DNA of 64,000 bases from Mycobacterium neglectum (GCF_002591975.1 NZ_NVQE01000033.1:1-64000); one strand, 5' to 3'; shown: positions 34,656 to 43,971, counted from the stretch's first letter. Notes: a model not told the origin generated them from the sequence alone. Numbers and translations are program-made.

Positions 34656-36038
34656 GTGCCCCAAGCATCCGCGGTCACTCTTGTGGCCGTGACGCTTCGC
34701 GAGATGCTGCGCCATCACCTGTCCCTGCTGCACGGCTGGATTCCCATCACGGTCCAGATCCTGGCCGGCATCGCGCTGGTGGCGGCGGTCTGCTGGGGCA
34801 TCCAGCGCTGGCGATACGTCTGGGTGCCGTGGGCCGCGCTGTGCGGAATCGCGCTGACCGCCGCGGCGTACTGGTACGTCGAATCGGAAGGTCTCGCGGG
34901 AAACCCGGCGCCCCACGGGCTCTGGGTCTGGATCGGGCTGACGGGCACCGCAGCGGGCGTGCTGGTCGCCGGCTGGCGTGGGTCGACATGGCCGCGGCGG
35001 CTGCTGGCGGCCTCGGCGGTGCCACTGTGCCTGTTGTCTGCCGGTTTGGCGCTGAACCTGTGGACCGGCTACTTCCCAAGCGTCCAGACCGCGTGGAATC
35101 AGTTCACCGCAGGCCCGCTGCCCGATCAGACAGATCAGGTGACGGTGTTGGCGTTGCAGCACCGCCACCAGGTTCCCGCGAAAGGCACGGTGGTGCCCGT
35201 GCAGATCGGCGACTCGGCCTCGGGCTTCAAACATCGCGAGGAACTCGTCTACCTGCCACCCGCCTGGTATGCGACCGACCCACCGCCGCCGATGCCGACG
35301 ATCATGATGGTCGGTGGGGAGTTCAACACGCCCGCCGACTGGGTCCGGATCGGCAACGCGGTCGCCATCGCGGACAACTTCGCGGCCGCCCATGGCGGCA
35401 ATGCGCCGGTGCTCGTATTCGTCGACGCGGGTGGCACGTTCAACAACGACACCGAATGCGTCAACGGCAGTCGCGGCAACAGCGCCGATCACCTCACCAA
35501 AGATGTTGTGCCGTTCATGGTTTCGAAGTTCGGAGTGAGTGCACACCGAGAGAACTGGGGTGTCGTGGGCTTCTCGATGGGTGGTACCTGCGCCGTCGAC
35601 CTCGCTGTGATGCATCCCGATATGTTCAGCGCCTTCGAGGACATCGCGGGTGACAGCGCCCCTAACTCGGGCACGAAGGACGAGACCATCTCACGGCTGT
35701 TCGGCGGCAATGTCGCGGCCTATGCGTCGTTCGATCCCACCAACGTCATCACCCGCCACGGCGCCTACAGCGGTGTCGCCGGCTGGTTCGCCGTCAACAG
35801 CGCAGCGTCTCCGGAGCAGAGTTCGGCCGCGAACTCACTGTGCGGCCTCGGCAACGCGAACGGGATCAGCTGTGCCGTCGTCACTGCACCAGGTATGCAT
35901 GACTGGACTTTCGCGTCACAGTCCTTCGCGTCCGCGCTGCCCTGGATGGCAGGTCGACTCCGTACACCGCGGGTTCCGCCGACGCCGTTGCCCACACCAC
36001 CGCCGCCACCGCCGATCGTTCAGGTGGCCGCGAAGTAG
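34656..36038 (+). CDS. Membrane-anchored esterase (antigen-85/esterase D type fold)
   Basis: Counterpart of Rv1639c. 460 residues with four N-terminal membrane segments (about 25-160), then an extracytoplasmic alpha/beta hydrolase. The nucleophile elbow is GFSMGG (Ser near 308) and the His is likely in PGMHDWTFAS. A proline-rich C-terminal tail follows. GTG at 34656 is used; a second GTG at 34689 (VTLREMLRHH) is equally plausible. Follows lysX by 15 bases, so probably co-expressed and perhaps acting on envelope lipids. Confidence 0.85.
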   Translation: MPQASAVTLVAVTLREMLRHHLSLLHGWIPITVQILAGIALVAAVCWGIQRWRYVWVPWAALCGIALTAAAYWYVESEGLAGNPAPHGLWVWIGLTGTAAGVLVAGWRGSTWPRRLLAASAVPLCLLSAGLALNLWTGYFPSVQTAWNQFTAGPLPDQTDQVTVLALQHRHQVPAKGTVVPVQIGDSASGFKHREELVYLPPAWYATDPPPPMPTIMMVGGEFNTPADWVRIGNAVAIADNFAAAHGGNAPVLVFVDAGGTFNNDTECVNGSRGNSADHLTKDVVPFMVSKFGVSAHRENWGVVGFSMGGTCAVDLAVMHPDMFSAFEDIAGDSAPNSGTKDETISRLFGGNVAAYASFDPTNVITRHGAYSGVAGWFAVNSAASPEQSSAANSLCGLGNANGISCAVVTAPGMHDWTFASQSFASALPWMAGRLRTPRVPPTPLPTPPPPPPIVQVAAK

Positions 36039-36046
36039 CGGGTAGC

Positions 36047-36373
36047 GTGGACGACATGCCGGACGAACCCGCCAAGGAGCCGGAAGCAACCGTCGAACCT
36101 GTCGTCGAAGCGGAATTGGTTGAGGATCCTACGCCGACGGCGGCGCCACCCGAACCGGCCGACACGGGCTACACCGCGGGCGGTGTCCCGACGTTCGATT
36201 CGGTGCGCGAGAAGATCGAAACCCGCTACGGCACGGCGATCGGCGCTGCGGAACTCGATGCCGAAACGCCGGAAGGCCGCACAGTCGAGGAGCAGTACGA
36301 AGCCCGGCAGCGTGCCGCCGCCGAACGGCTGGCGCAGATTCGCGAGTCGATGCGCAAGCCCGAGTCTCAGTAG
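36047..36373 (+). CDS. Small acidic hypothetical protein
   Basis: 108 residues from GTG 36047, or 105 from the ATG at 36056. The first half is Pro/Glu/Ala-rich and probably disordered. The second half is helical (FDSVREKIETRYG, EEQYEARQRAAAERLAQIRESM). Nine bases after the esterase gene. No family recognised. Confidence 0.7.
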   Translation: MDDMPDEPAKEPEATVEPVVEAELVEDPTPTAAPPEPADTGYTAGGVPTFDSVREKIETRYGTAIGAAELDAETPEGRTVEEQYEARQRAAAERLAQIRESMRKPESQ

Positions 36374-37455
36374 TCGGATTCGGCGGCCAGGACCTCGGCC
36401 AGATAGGCGTCGGCCGGCGGCGAGGCCAGCCGCGATCGCGCGAAATCCCGGATGCGATCACGAATCTGCGCAGACTCACCGGCCTCCGCGCCGATAGTCA
36501 GCGTGGATGTGCGCCAATCATGTCCCCACGCAGTCGATTCCGATATGGGTTGCTGATCGGCATCGACGACGGGGAAAGTCGCTCGCCCGTCGGCACCGAG
36601 CACGCCCTCGCCCCTGAACGGACCCGAGCGCAGCCGAACGGAGATGCCGTTGGGTGAACCCATCCCCGACAATGCGACTCGCACAATCGCTGTCACCGCC
36701 TCGTCGACGGACTCGACCCTCCAGTCGACGGTGTCCTCTGCGGCATCGAAGATTCCGGAAGGAACGGCCGACCACTGGATCGAACCGACACCCGTCGCAA
36801 CAGTCGTCGCGGTGGTTCGACCGATATCGCCACCCGCGGCCAGCGCGAAGTCGTCGCGGCGGACCGCTTGTGCCGGCGTGTCGAAGACGATGCCCACCTC
36901 GTCAGCAAGATCGGTACATTTCTCGACAAGCTCGATGATGCGCGGATCACCCTCTTGGACATGGGCGTTGAGTGCGGCGACATGCGGCCTCAGCACTTCG
37001 GCCGCGTCGGAGTCGAAGGTGTCGTCGGTGAAGAAGTCCTCGGCAGCGGCGGTGAGGATCGCGATCTCCGCATCCAACAATGCCGCGTCGAGCGTCGCGA
37101 TCCCGTCTCGGTCACTCGCCGGCCACCACCGCCGGAGCCAATGCCCGAAGGCCAACCGTCGCAACCCGTCCAGCGATCCGGGAAGCACATCGACGCCGGT
37201 CAGGTCGACGGCGTGAGCCTCATCAGGTGGAGCATGATCGACCGTGGACGCGACCGCACGGTGTCCGGCCTCGCCGAGCACCCGCCAGAGCCAGTCCGCC
37301 CTGGACGGATCGGTGAACGTGATCTGGGGATCGGCACCACGATCGTCGATGGTCCACGACAGCACCGCACCGCTGATCTCGAGCACGGCCAGCAGCGGCG
37401 AGGGCGCAACGAAGGGGCCCGTACTCCATAGCCCGGAATCTGACCTCAACTTCAT
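36367..37455 (-). CDS. Unrecognised protein, partner of the CHAT/TPR neighbourhood (gene A)
   Basis: Soluble, acidic protein of 362 residues with no signal peptide or membrane segment. N-terminal segment starts MKLRSDSGLWSTGPFVAPSP and is beta-rich; the middle (about 110-200) is helical. The C-terminal third again looks like beta structure. No catalytic motif seen. Its ATG overlaps the stop of gene B (ATGA), so the two are made together. Absent from the M. tuberculosis lysX-uvrA interval as I recall it. Confidence 0.75.
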   Translation of the reverse strand: MKLRSDSGLWSTGPFVAPSPLLAVLEISGAVLSWTIDDRGADPQITFTDPSRADWLWRVLGEAGHRAVASTVDHAPPDEAHAVDLTGVDVLPGSLDGLRRLAFGHWLRRWWPASDRDGIATLDAALLDAEIAILTAAAEDFFTDDTFDSDAAEVLRPHVAALNAHVQEGDPRIIELVEKCTDLADEVGIVFDTPAQAVRRDDFALAAGGDIGRTTATTVATGVGSIQWSAVPSGIFDAAEDTVDWRVESVDEAVTAIVRVALSGMGSPNGISVRLRSGPFRGEGVLGADGRATFPVVDADQQPISESTAWGHDWRTSTLTIGAEAGESAQIRDRIRDFARSRLASPPADAYLAEVLAAESDY

Positions 37456-38762
37456 CCCGCTACCTGCAGTTCCAGCATCGTCTTGATGCGCTGCCGGTGA
37501 TCGAGGCTCACCGAGCGCGCGACGCCCTCTAGCAGCGCGCGGACGTCATCCACATCGGAGCACGGTTCCTGCCATACGTCGCGCCCGTGCAGACGCGCCC
37601 ACAGGCGGCTCAGATACGGCCGGGCGAAAGCCGCAAGATCGTCGATCACCTGCTGCTGACGAGGATGGACGGGGCCGCCATCGGCGAGGTAGCGACGCGC
37701 GTGCAGCACATACGCCTCCTTGCGCAGCCGCGCCTGGATCTGACGGGCCAAGTCGTAGCGGGTCGTCGCGGTAGCGGATAGCGGAGCCAGGTCGACGGCG
37801 ACCTCGATCCCGGCGACGAGAGTCGCCTGTTTGTCCTCGGCCATCAGCCCCCACGGTGCGCAGCACCGGTCGACCTCTTCCTCGCACAGCATCGGGACAT
37901 CGGGCAGTTCTTCGCGATCCATCGCGCGGCGCAGTGTCGCGCGCACTCGGTCGATCACCGATCGATTGAGCGGTCGCTCGTTGTCGGTGCCGCCAATGAC
38001 CGCCGGCGGATTCTGCGGTTCAGCGGAACTGAGCCCCAGGCGCACGATCGACCACGGCAGCTGCGTGCCGTCATGATGCGCCGCGGCCCCGAGGTTGTAC
38101 GGCGTCACATCGGCGATCAGCGCATGCCACACCCGCTGTCGCGCCGCGGCTTGGCTGTGCGAGTCGGCCGGGCCGAGCACGGTGGTCAGCCCCGATAGGA
38201 ACGGGCGGGTGATCTCGGTTCCGGCCCGAACATCGCTCCAGCTGGACCGAAGCTGCTCCGACAGTTCCGCGATGACGACGTGGTCGGACGAATAAGTGTT
38301 CAGCGCCTCGATCGCGGTACGGTCACGGTCGGCGTGGATATCACGCAGGACCGATTCGGCCGCACCGGAATCGGGCTGGGCCGGTGGACCTTTCGTGACG
38401 GCAAGCTCGAAACAGACCGGAAAGTACAGCTCCTGGGCGTTCCCGCTGGTGATCCGGAGCCGGCGACGCTCACGTTTGAGCAGCTCGAACCACGCTGCCG
38501 CCGAGCGTAACTCGGCGGCTCGGCCGACGATCACCTCATGCATGGCTTCGGCCACTTCGGCCGCCACAAACGGTGCCGAGAACTGCGTGTTAGAGCGCAA
38601 GCGCAGCACCAACGGGTCGAGGATCCGCTTCACGGTGCGCCGCAGTGGGCCACCGTCGTCACCGCTGAGCACCTCGACTCCTGGCCCGATTGCCCGCCAA
38701 GCGCGGTCGATCACCGCCCGGCGCGGATGTGCGACGGCGACGGCCGTCTCGGCGGTGCTCAT
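37452..38762 (-). CDS. Unrecognised helical protein, first gene of the A/B pair (gene B)
   Basis: The ATG at 38762 gives 436 residues. Mostly alpha-helical with many Arg/Glu-rich helices (ELLKRERRRLRI, DLARQIQARLRKEAYVLHARRYL). A Cys-containing patch EEEVDRCCAPWG lies near 325. No enzyme motif or membrane segment recognised. The frame is open upstream to 38885 but enters the promoter region shared with the divergent small membrane protein. Confidence 0.75.
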   Translation of the reverse strand: MSTAETAVAVAHPRRAVIDRAWRAIGPGVEVLSGDDGGPLRRTVKRILDPLVLRLRSNTQFSAPFVAAEVAEAMHEVIVGRAAELRSAAAWFELLKRERRRLRITSGNAQELYFPVCFELAVTKGPPAQPDSGAAESVLRDIHADRDRTAIEALNTYSSDHVVIAELSEQLRSSWSDVRAGTEITRPFLSGLTTVLGPADSHSQAAARQRVWHALIADVTPYNLGAAAHHDGTQLPWSIVRLGLSSAEPQNPPAVIGGTDNERPLNRSVIDRVRATLRRAMDREELPDVPMLCEEEVDRCCAPWGLMAEDKQATLVAGIEVAVDLAPLSATATTRYDLARQIQARLRKEAYVLHARRYLADGGPVHPRQQQVIDDLAAFARPYLSRLWARLHGRDVWQEPCSDVDDVRALLEGVARSVSLDHRQRIKTMLELQVAG

Positions 38763-38835
38763 AGGAACAGGATAGGAGGCGGGCATCGGGGAAAAGTTGG
38801 GTTCGGTAGCCGACGGGGCGTCCGACCCTGGTGAC

Positions 38836-39309
38836 ATGTCCAGCGCGTATTCGATCGCTTTCGTCATGTTTCTACTCGTCGCCACGTCCTTTGCCTACCT
38901 GATTCCCGACCGCGACAGCACTGTTGCCGCCCCTACCGACGCTGACGCCGACGAAGCCGATGAGCGGCTCGCCACCGACGACGACATGGTGACCATCCGG
39001 GCCGAGTTCGACCGGATGCTGGTCGGGAAAGGCCTGGTCACCGATAGTCAGATTGACCTGATCCGGCATGGCACCAAATCCCGCGCCGTGGTCACCGGCA
39101 TGCGAACCACCGGGCATTTCCGTGAGGATTTTCGCGAGGTCGAACTCGACGTGATGGTGCATCGGCCGTGCGGCGGACAGTTCGCGGCTCATGAGAAGGC
39201 CCTGATCCCCGAGTCGGCGATCACGAAGGTGACCCCCGGCAGCATCATCGACACGTATTACCGATCCAGCGACGAGTCCGCGGTCGCCGTCTGTGTGTCG
39301 CCACGCTGA
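38836..39309 (+). CDS. Membrane-anchored small protein
   Basis: 157 residues from the ATG at 38836. A single N-terminal membrane segment (SIAFVMFLLVATSFAYLIP), an acidic linker rich in Asp/Glu, then a small beta domain. The latter (SRAVVTGMRTTGHFRE ... VELDVMVHRP ... VTPGSIIDTYYR) has the pattern common in actinobacterial small membrane proteins: conserved TG, hydrophobic strands and PG. Function unknown. Diverges from gene B; its stop abuts the CHAT gene stop. Confidence 0.75.
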   Translation: MSSAYSIAFVMFLLVATSFAYLIPDRDSTVAAPTDADADEADERLATDDDMVTIRAEFDRMLVGKGLVTDSQIDLIRHGTKSRAVVTGMRTTGHFREDFREVELDVMVHRPCGGQFAAHEKALIPESAITKVTPGSIIDTYYRSSDESAVAVCVSPR

Positions 39310-40548
39310 TCACCGGGCACCGTCGACGGCGAAGGTCGCCAGCGCGGCCCAATAGAGCGGGCTTGCGGTGAGATCGCCGTCGCTGAACCGTCGCATCTGT
39401 TCCCGCTGCCAGCCGTTCACCGCGCGTCCGGCATCGCCGGCTTCGTGTGCGCGGTCCACGGCACGGATCGCGTCTGCCATCGGATCGACGTCCGCGTTCG
39501 TCGACGCGAACAAGCGATAGCCGGCAGCGGTGGGAAGCGACCACAGGGTGGCCGTCACCAACTCAGCACCCCCGAGAATCATCGCGGCCACCAGTCCGGT
39601 CGCTTCGTCGAATCGGTAGTCGCCACCGGATGCACAGGCCAGCAGGCCGACCCGGGGAGGCAACGGCAGCCTCAGTGACATCAGATCCGATGCGGTGAGC
39701 GGTCGGTCGTCAGCCAGGTGCAGTGCGGCCCGGTCGGCATGGCCGACGTCGCCGTCCGCTGCGGTGGCGTGGCCGACGTAGAGCAGACGGCTTGGAGCCT
39801 GCGCCAGCAGCTCTTTCAGCCAGGCCCGATCGGCGTCGGCGCGCCGGAACAGGTCGACGGAAGTCGCGACGTCGGGTAGCACGTCCCGGACACCCATCAG
39901 TTCGCCGAAGTGCTTGGCCAACGGCGTATCCGACGACGGGCGTCCGAGCACGGACCCGAGCGCTGAGTCCGGCCGCTGACCCGGCACCCGGGGATCAAGA
40001 ACCAGCAGCGGCGGCCTGGCCCGCCGACCGCCCCAGCCGGCGGGTTCGCGCGGTGAATGGACGATGTTCGGTGGAGCCGCCATCAGTACGTCGACCAGCT
40101 CGATGAGTCGGTGGCCATCGTCGCCGGGCATCGCAATGAGGCCCCACGGCACCCGCGCCAGCCGCGCGCTCGGCGATACGAACAACGCTGCCCTCGGCGA
40201 AGAGGCCGAGTCGACAAGCAAATGCCAGGCGTCGGGTGCGATCAGGTGCGTTCCGAGAGTGCGCGCAATCGCCAATTCCGTTGCCGGTGAGGCGAACGCG
40301 CCCTTGGTGATCGCACGCTCGAGCGCGTCACGCCGATTCTCGCCGTCAATCGGATCAGGCAGCGCTCCGGTCAACTCGTCCAGCGCAGCGCGCAGCGCCG
40401 CCTCCTCGATCACCCACGTCACGGTCTTGGCTGGCTCCCCGACCAGGCGCAGGCTGACGTACGTGGCGATGCCGACATCGGCGAATCGCAGTACCAGGGT
40501 GGCTGTTTCGGCCTCGGATTCGGCGTCCGTCACGGCCACGTCGCCCAT
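39310..40548 (-). CDS. CHAT-domain protein (caspase-like protease fold)
   Basis: 412 residues. The C-terminal half has the CHAT pattern: His260 in LLYVGHATAADG and Cys305 in GLLACASGGDY, with the expected strand-turn contexts. The next segments (GLVAAMILGGAELVTATLWSLP) match the CHAT core that builds the substrate pocket. The N-terminal part (1-120) is unassigned. Both catalytic residues are present, so it should be an active cysteine peptidase. It overlaps the TPR-like gene by 19 bases, implying coupled expression. CHAT peptidases with TPR partners occur in several immune and cell-death systems. Confidence 0.85.
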   Translation of the reverse strand: MGDVAVTDAESEAETATLVLRFADVGIATYVSLRLVGEPAKTVTWVIEEAALRAALDELTGALPDPIDGENRRDALERAITKGAFASPATELAIARTLGTHLIAPDAWHLLVDSASSPRAALFVSPSARLARVPWGLIAMPGDDGHRLIELVDVLMAAPPNIVHSPREPAGWGGRRARPPLLVLDPRVPGQRPDSALGSVLGRPSSDTPLAKHFGELMGVRDVLPDVATSVDLFRRADADRAWLKELLAQAPSRLLYVGHATAADGDVGHADRAALHLADDRPLTASDLMSLRLPLPPRVGLLACASGGDYRFDEATGLVAAMILGGAELVTATLWSLPTAAGYRLFASTNADVDPMADAIRAVDRAHEAGDAGRAVNGWQREQMRRFSDGDLTASPLYWAALATFAVDGAR

Positions 40549-42152
40549 GTGGGGCCACGTGCGGTCACGTCGCGGCCGTACCGTTCCGCCGCCAGGGTGC
40601 GATAGCGCGTCAGGATGGGAGCCGAGTTCGGGTCCATCTGCAGCGGCGGCAACGGACCAAGCCGCGTCAGCCCCGCACTTCCATTCGACGACGACTCACC
40701 CGCCGCGACCAACGCGTACTCGTCGGTGGTCTCCAGCGGCACCGTGGCAGTGGCGGTGCCCGTCAGCTCGACGGTCTCGGAGTCCGGCTCCGCACTGAAT
40801 GTGCCGCGCGCACTGTGGTACTCGACCAGTTCGCTGACGAGTTCGGTGTTTCCCGATTCCCAGGCGACGGCAAACGCGCCCGCCAACATGCGGGCGGACA
40901 CATGGGTGGCCCAGCGCATTCTGGCGTCGGCATCGGCGATCGCATGCCGTACCGAGTCGACGGCAAGTGCAGCGGGCACCTTCAATTCGGCGGCCTTCTC
41001 GAGTTTGACCGCCGCGTTCTGCGGGTCGGCCAATGCGTCGGCGCGCCAGATGCTGCCGATGTGGTCATGCAGGCGGGCGTATTGCAGCCAGCTGTGTCGC
41101 GGCCACGAATCGAGGAGCTCCTGCGCCTCTTCCGTGCGCCGACGCGCGGCGTCGAAGTCGCCCCGAAAGATGTCAACCCAGCTGCGCTGCAACAGGATGC
41201 GATGGATATGGAGCGGCTTCTCGATTTCACGCCAGTGCCGCTCAGCGTGGCCGAAACGCTCGTCGGCGTCGTCGAGCTTGTCGATCGAGAGGGCGATCAG
41301 GCCGAAGTACAGCCAGCATCGCGACACGTCGTGCGCCCGCATGCCCTCGGCGATCGCCGGATAGGACTCATGCGCAAGATCTTGTGCCTGCGCCCGGTCG
41401 CCCACCGCCCAGGCTGCCGTCGCACGTTCGAATTTCGTTCTCGCCGTGCCCAACGCCCAGCCGCGGGCTTCGGCGCGGGCACCCGCCCGTCGCAGCCAAG
41501 GTTCGGCCTGAGGCAGCCGTCCCGTTTCGATACAGAACCGGCCGTAGGACGTCGCACCGAACACGAGTAGGTAGTCGTCGAACTCATCGCCGCCGCGCGT
41601 TCCGTCGATCGTATCGATCACGTTCTCCCACAAGTGAACCGACTGCACATGCAGATCGTCGTCGCACAGGGCATTGGCGCACAGAATGCGCGCGAAGGTG
41701 ATGAAACGCCCGTGCTCGTCCGCGAGATCCGGGTAGTCGGTGGTGTCATCCATCAGCACCAGCAGCGCGGCCTCGGCCGCTTCGTGTTCGCCGTGCGCCG
41801 CAGCCAGGCCCGTCTGGAGGAACTGTGCCCGACGGGAGTACCGGCAGATCATGTGGTCGACCTCGGCGTCGGACATCGTCACCTGCGGCGCCAGATCGGG
41901 CCGCCTACCCGCCCGGATCTCGCCGTAGGTGGCCAGGCATTCGCGGATCCGGCGGACGGACTCGTCGGTACCGTCATAGGCGGTGCGAACGAGGTAAAGC
42001 TGGCCCAGTTGGGCGTAAACCTCCAAGAGCCAGTCGTCGCGGTCGGCTGTCTCGATTGCGGGAACGAGCGAGAGCAGCAGATCCTTGGCCGCGTCCTCGT
42101 TGGCGGCGAACACCAGATGGCGTGCCCGCTCGAGGTCGGCCAGGATGGTCAT
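40530..42152 (-). CDS. TPR-like helical repeat protein, partner of the CHAT protein
   Basis: 540 residues from the ATG at 42152; a GTG at 42194 would add 14. Most of the protein (about 5-440) is repeated helix pairs of TPR type, e.g. WLLEVYAQLGQLYLVRTAY, ATSYGRFCIETGRLPQAEPW and RSWVDIFRGDFDAARRRTEEA. The C-terminal 90 residues are low-complexity (Thr/Glu/Ser) and end just inside the CHAT gene. Probably a scaffold or sensor delivering a signal to the CHAT protease. Lies 62 bases (or 20) after the lipoprotein gene on the same strand. Confidence 0.8.
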   Translation of the reverse strand: MTILADLERARHLVFAANEDAAKDLLLSLVPAIETADRDDWLLEVYAQLGQLYLVRTAYDGTDESVRRIRECLATYGEIRAGRRPDLAPQVTMSDAEVDHMICRYSRRAQFLQTGLAAAHGEHEAAEAALLVLMDDTTDYPDLADEHGRFITFARILCANALCDDDLHVQSVHLWENVIDTIDGTRGGDEFDDYLLVFGATSYGRFCIETGRLPQAEPWLRRAGARAEARGWALGTARTKFERATAAWAVGDRAQAQDLAHESYPAIAEGMRAHDVSRCWLYFGLIALSIDKLDDADERFGHAERHWREIEKPLHIHRILLQRSWVDIFRGDFDAARRRTEEAQELLDSWPRHSWLQYARLHDHIGSIWRADALADPQNAAVKLEKAAELKVPAALAVDSVRHAIADADARMRWATHVSARMLAGAFAVAWESGNTELVSELVEYHSARGTFSAEPDSETVELTGTATATVPLETTDEYALVAAGESSSNGSAGLTRLGPLPPLQMDPNSAPILTRYRTLAAERYGRDVTARGPTWATWP

Positions 42153-42214
42153 TTCTGAATCATAGGAAGCGGCGGACGTGGAGGGTACGTCCACCGCTTC
42201 CGGTATGCGGCCGA

Positions 42215-42688
42215 TCAGGTGCAGTTCACCTTGATCGTGAACGGCTTGGTGATCATGCCCGCCATCGGATTCGCCATGTCGGCGCCGACAGCCTCACCGG
42301 TGATGGTGTAGCTGCTTCCGTCGACCTTCACCTCTGCAGAGCCGGTCTTGGCGCCCATCATGTTGGTGACGGCGAGCGCGCTGCCGTCCACCGACATGCC
42401 GAGCGACTCGACGGTCGGGGTGGCCTCGTCGGTCATGACGACGGCGAGCCCGGCCTGGCCGTTGATGGCCGCGCTGGCGACGTTGATCTTGCCGCCCTGC
42501 TTGACGCAGGTCACCGAGTTGAGATCCAGACCGGACAGGTCACTGCCGGCGACCTTGACCTCGGTTGAACCACCCGTGCTCGCCTGAGGCTGGCTTGGCG
42601 CGGCCTCTGACTTCTTGTCGTCGGAACAGCCCACCAGCACAGCCGCGCCGAGAGCCAGCCCGACCACACCCGTGACAACTCGATTCAT
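42215..42688 (-). CDS. LpqH-family lipoprotein (19 kDa antigen type)
   Basis: 157 residues from the ATG at 42688, preceded by a purine-rich GAAGGGAAG. Lipobox LVGC near residue 21 marks a lipoprotein cleaved before Cys. Ser/Thr/Pro-rich spacer, then the LpqH-type domain with two more Cys (SVTCVKQGG and the C-terminal VNCT) and the hallmark DMANPM. LpqH proteins are surface lipoproteins recognised by TLR2. The gene may head the TPR-CHAT transcript. Confidence 0.88.
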   Translation of the reverse strand: MNRVVTGVVGLALGAAVLVGCSDDKKSEAAPSQPQASTGGSTEVKVAGSDLSGLDLNSVTCVKQGGKINVASAAINGQAGLAVVMTDEATPTVESLGMSVDGSALAVTNMMGAKTGSAEVKVDGSSYTITGEAVGADMANPMAGMITKPFTIKVNCT

Positions 42689-42804
42689 CGATCTTCCCTT
42701 CGTTTTACGCCGCCCCACTGGCGTCGTCGTGATGTCAGTCAAGGCGGCGGGTGCGGCTACCGATCCCAAACTCTGTCGGTATCCGCAGGTAGCGTTCGCA
42801 GGTG

Positions 42805-43971
42805 ATGCGGTCATTCACGGTTGCCGAGCGGCGGGCCAGGCTCGCTCGCCGGCACTTTCTCAACGCCAACGCGCATTCCGCGGCCGACGTTGCAGGCGAT
42901 GTCGTCGGTCTGCACGCCACCGACCCGGCCACGCCGTATCTATCGCTGTGGGCGCGGGTGCCCGGCTTCACCCTCACCGATCTGGACACCGCGTTGTACC
43001 AACGCCGGACGCTGGTGAAGCACTTGGCAATGAGGCGGACGCTGTGGGTGATCCGCGCCGAGGACCTGGCGGCTGTACAAGCCGGCGCCAGCGACAGGGT
43101 GGCGGGCAACGAGCGCCGAAAGGTCGTCGCCGATGCCCAGAAGTCCGGCGTCTGCGTCGACGGCGATGCGTGGCTGGATACCGCATCGGCCGCAGTACTC
43201 ACCCATCTCGGCAAGCACGGTCCGACCACCGCCAGGGACTTGCGGGCGGCGCTCCCGGAGCTGGCTGGACAGCATGACCCAGCGCCGGGCAAGCGGTGGG
43301 GCGGCGAAACACCGCTGGCACCAAGAATTCTGACCGTGCTTTCGGTCCGCGGCGACATCGTCCGGGGGCCCAACGACGGAGGCTGGACCGTCTCGCGGCC
43401 GCGGTGGACGTCGATGGTGGACTGGCTCCCGTCGACCCCCGACGCCGTACCCGCAGAGCTTGCGCGCACCGCATTGGTGCGACGGTGGCTGCGTGCCTTC
43501 GGGCCGGCGACAGTCACCGACATCAAGTGGTGGTTCGGCAACACACTGACGTGGGCGCGTCAGGCGCTGGTCGACCTCGAAGCCGTCGAGGTGGATCTCG
43601 ATGGCACACCGGGTTTCGTGCTGCCCGACGATTTGGAGGTCGAACCCGACGCCGAACCGTGGTGTGCGTTGCTGCCCGGCCTCGACGTCACGACGATGGG
43701 ATGGTTCGACCGCGACTGGTATCTCGGCGGGCACCGCAGTCAAGTGTTCGACACGAACGGCAACGGCGGCCCGACCGCGTGGTGTGACGGTCGCATCGTC
43801 GGCGCGTGGGGCCAGGATGCCGACGGCCGGGTCGAACTGCGATTGCTCGAGGACGTCGGCCGCACAATAGAGAAGGCCCTGCAACGGCGCGCCGACGAGC
43901 TGACCGAATGGCTGGCAGGCGTTCGGGTCAGCCCGCGATTCCCGTCGCCGCTGTCACGCGCCCAGAACTGA
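42805..43971 (+). CDS. HTH_42 winged-helix protein (AlkZ/YcaQ DNA-glycosylase family)
   Basis: 388 residues from ATG 42805 (GTG 42802 adds one). PF06224-type architecture: three winged-helix segments, including HLGKHGPTTARDLRAAL and ARTALVRRWLRAFGPATVTDIKWWFG, then a beta-barrel end. Characterised relatives AlkZ and YcaQ unhook interstrand DNA cross-links using a QxQ or QxD motif near residue 35-40. Here the matching place reads GLHATDP, so the motif is HxT; activity may differ. Divergent from the lipoprotein gene. Confidence 0.8.
   Translation: MRSFTVAERRARLARRHFLNANAHSAADVAGDVVGLHATDPATPYLSLWARVPGFTLTDLDTALYQRRTLVKHLAMRRTLWVIRAEDLAAVQAGASDRVAGNERRKVVADAQKSGVCVDGDAWLDTASAAVLTHLGKHGPTTARDLRAALPELAGQHDPAPGKRWGGETPLAPRILTVLSVRGDIVRGPNDGGWTVSRPRWTSMVDWLPSTPDAVPAELARTALVRRWLRAFGPATVTDIKWWFGNTLTWARQALVDLEAVEVDLDGTPGFVLPDDLEVEPDAEPWCALLPGLDVTTMGWFDRDWYLGGHRSQVFDTNGNGGPTAWCDGRIVGAWGQDADGRVELRLLEDVGRTIEKALQRRADELTEWLAGVRVSPRFPSPLSRAQN

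Noticed and set aside
34320..35615. 431-codon minus-strand frame
   Set aside because: Antisense to lysX and the esterase; low-complexity His/Arg/Gln composition.
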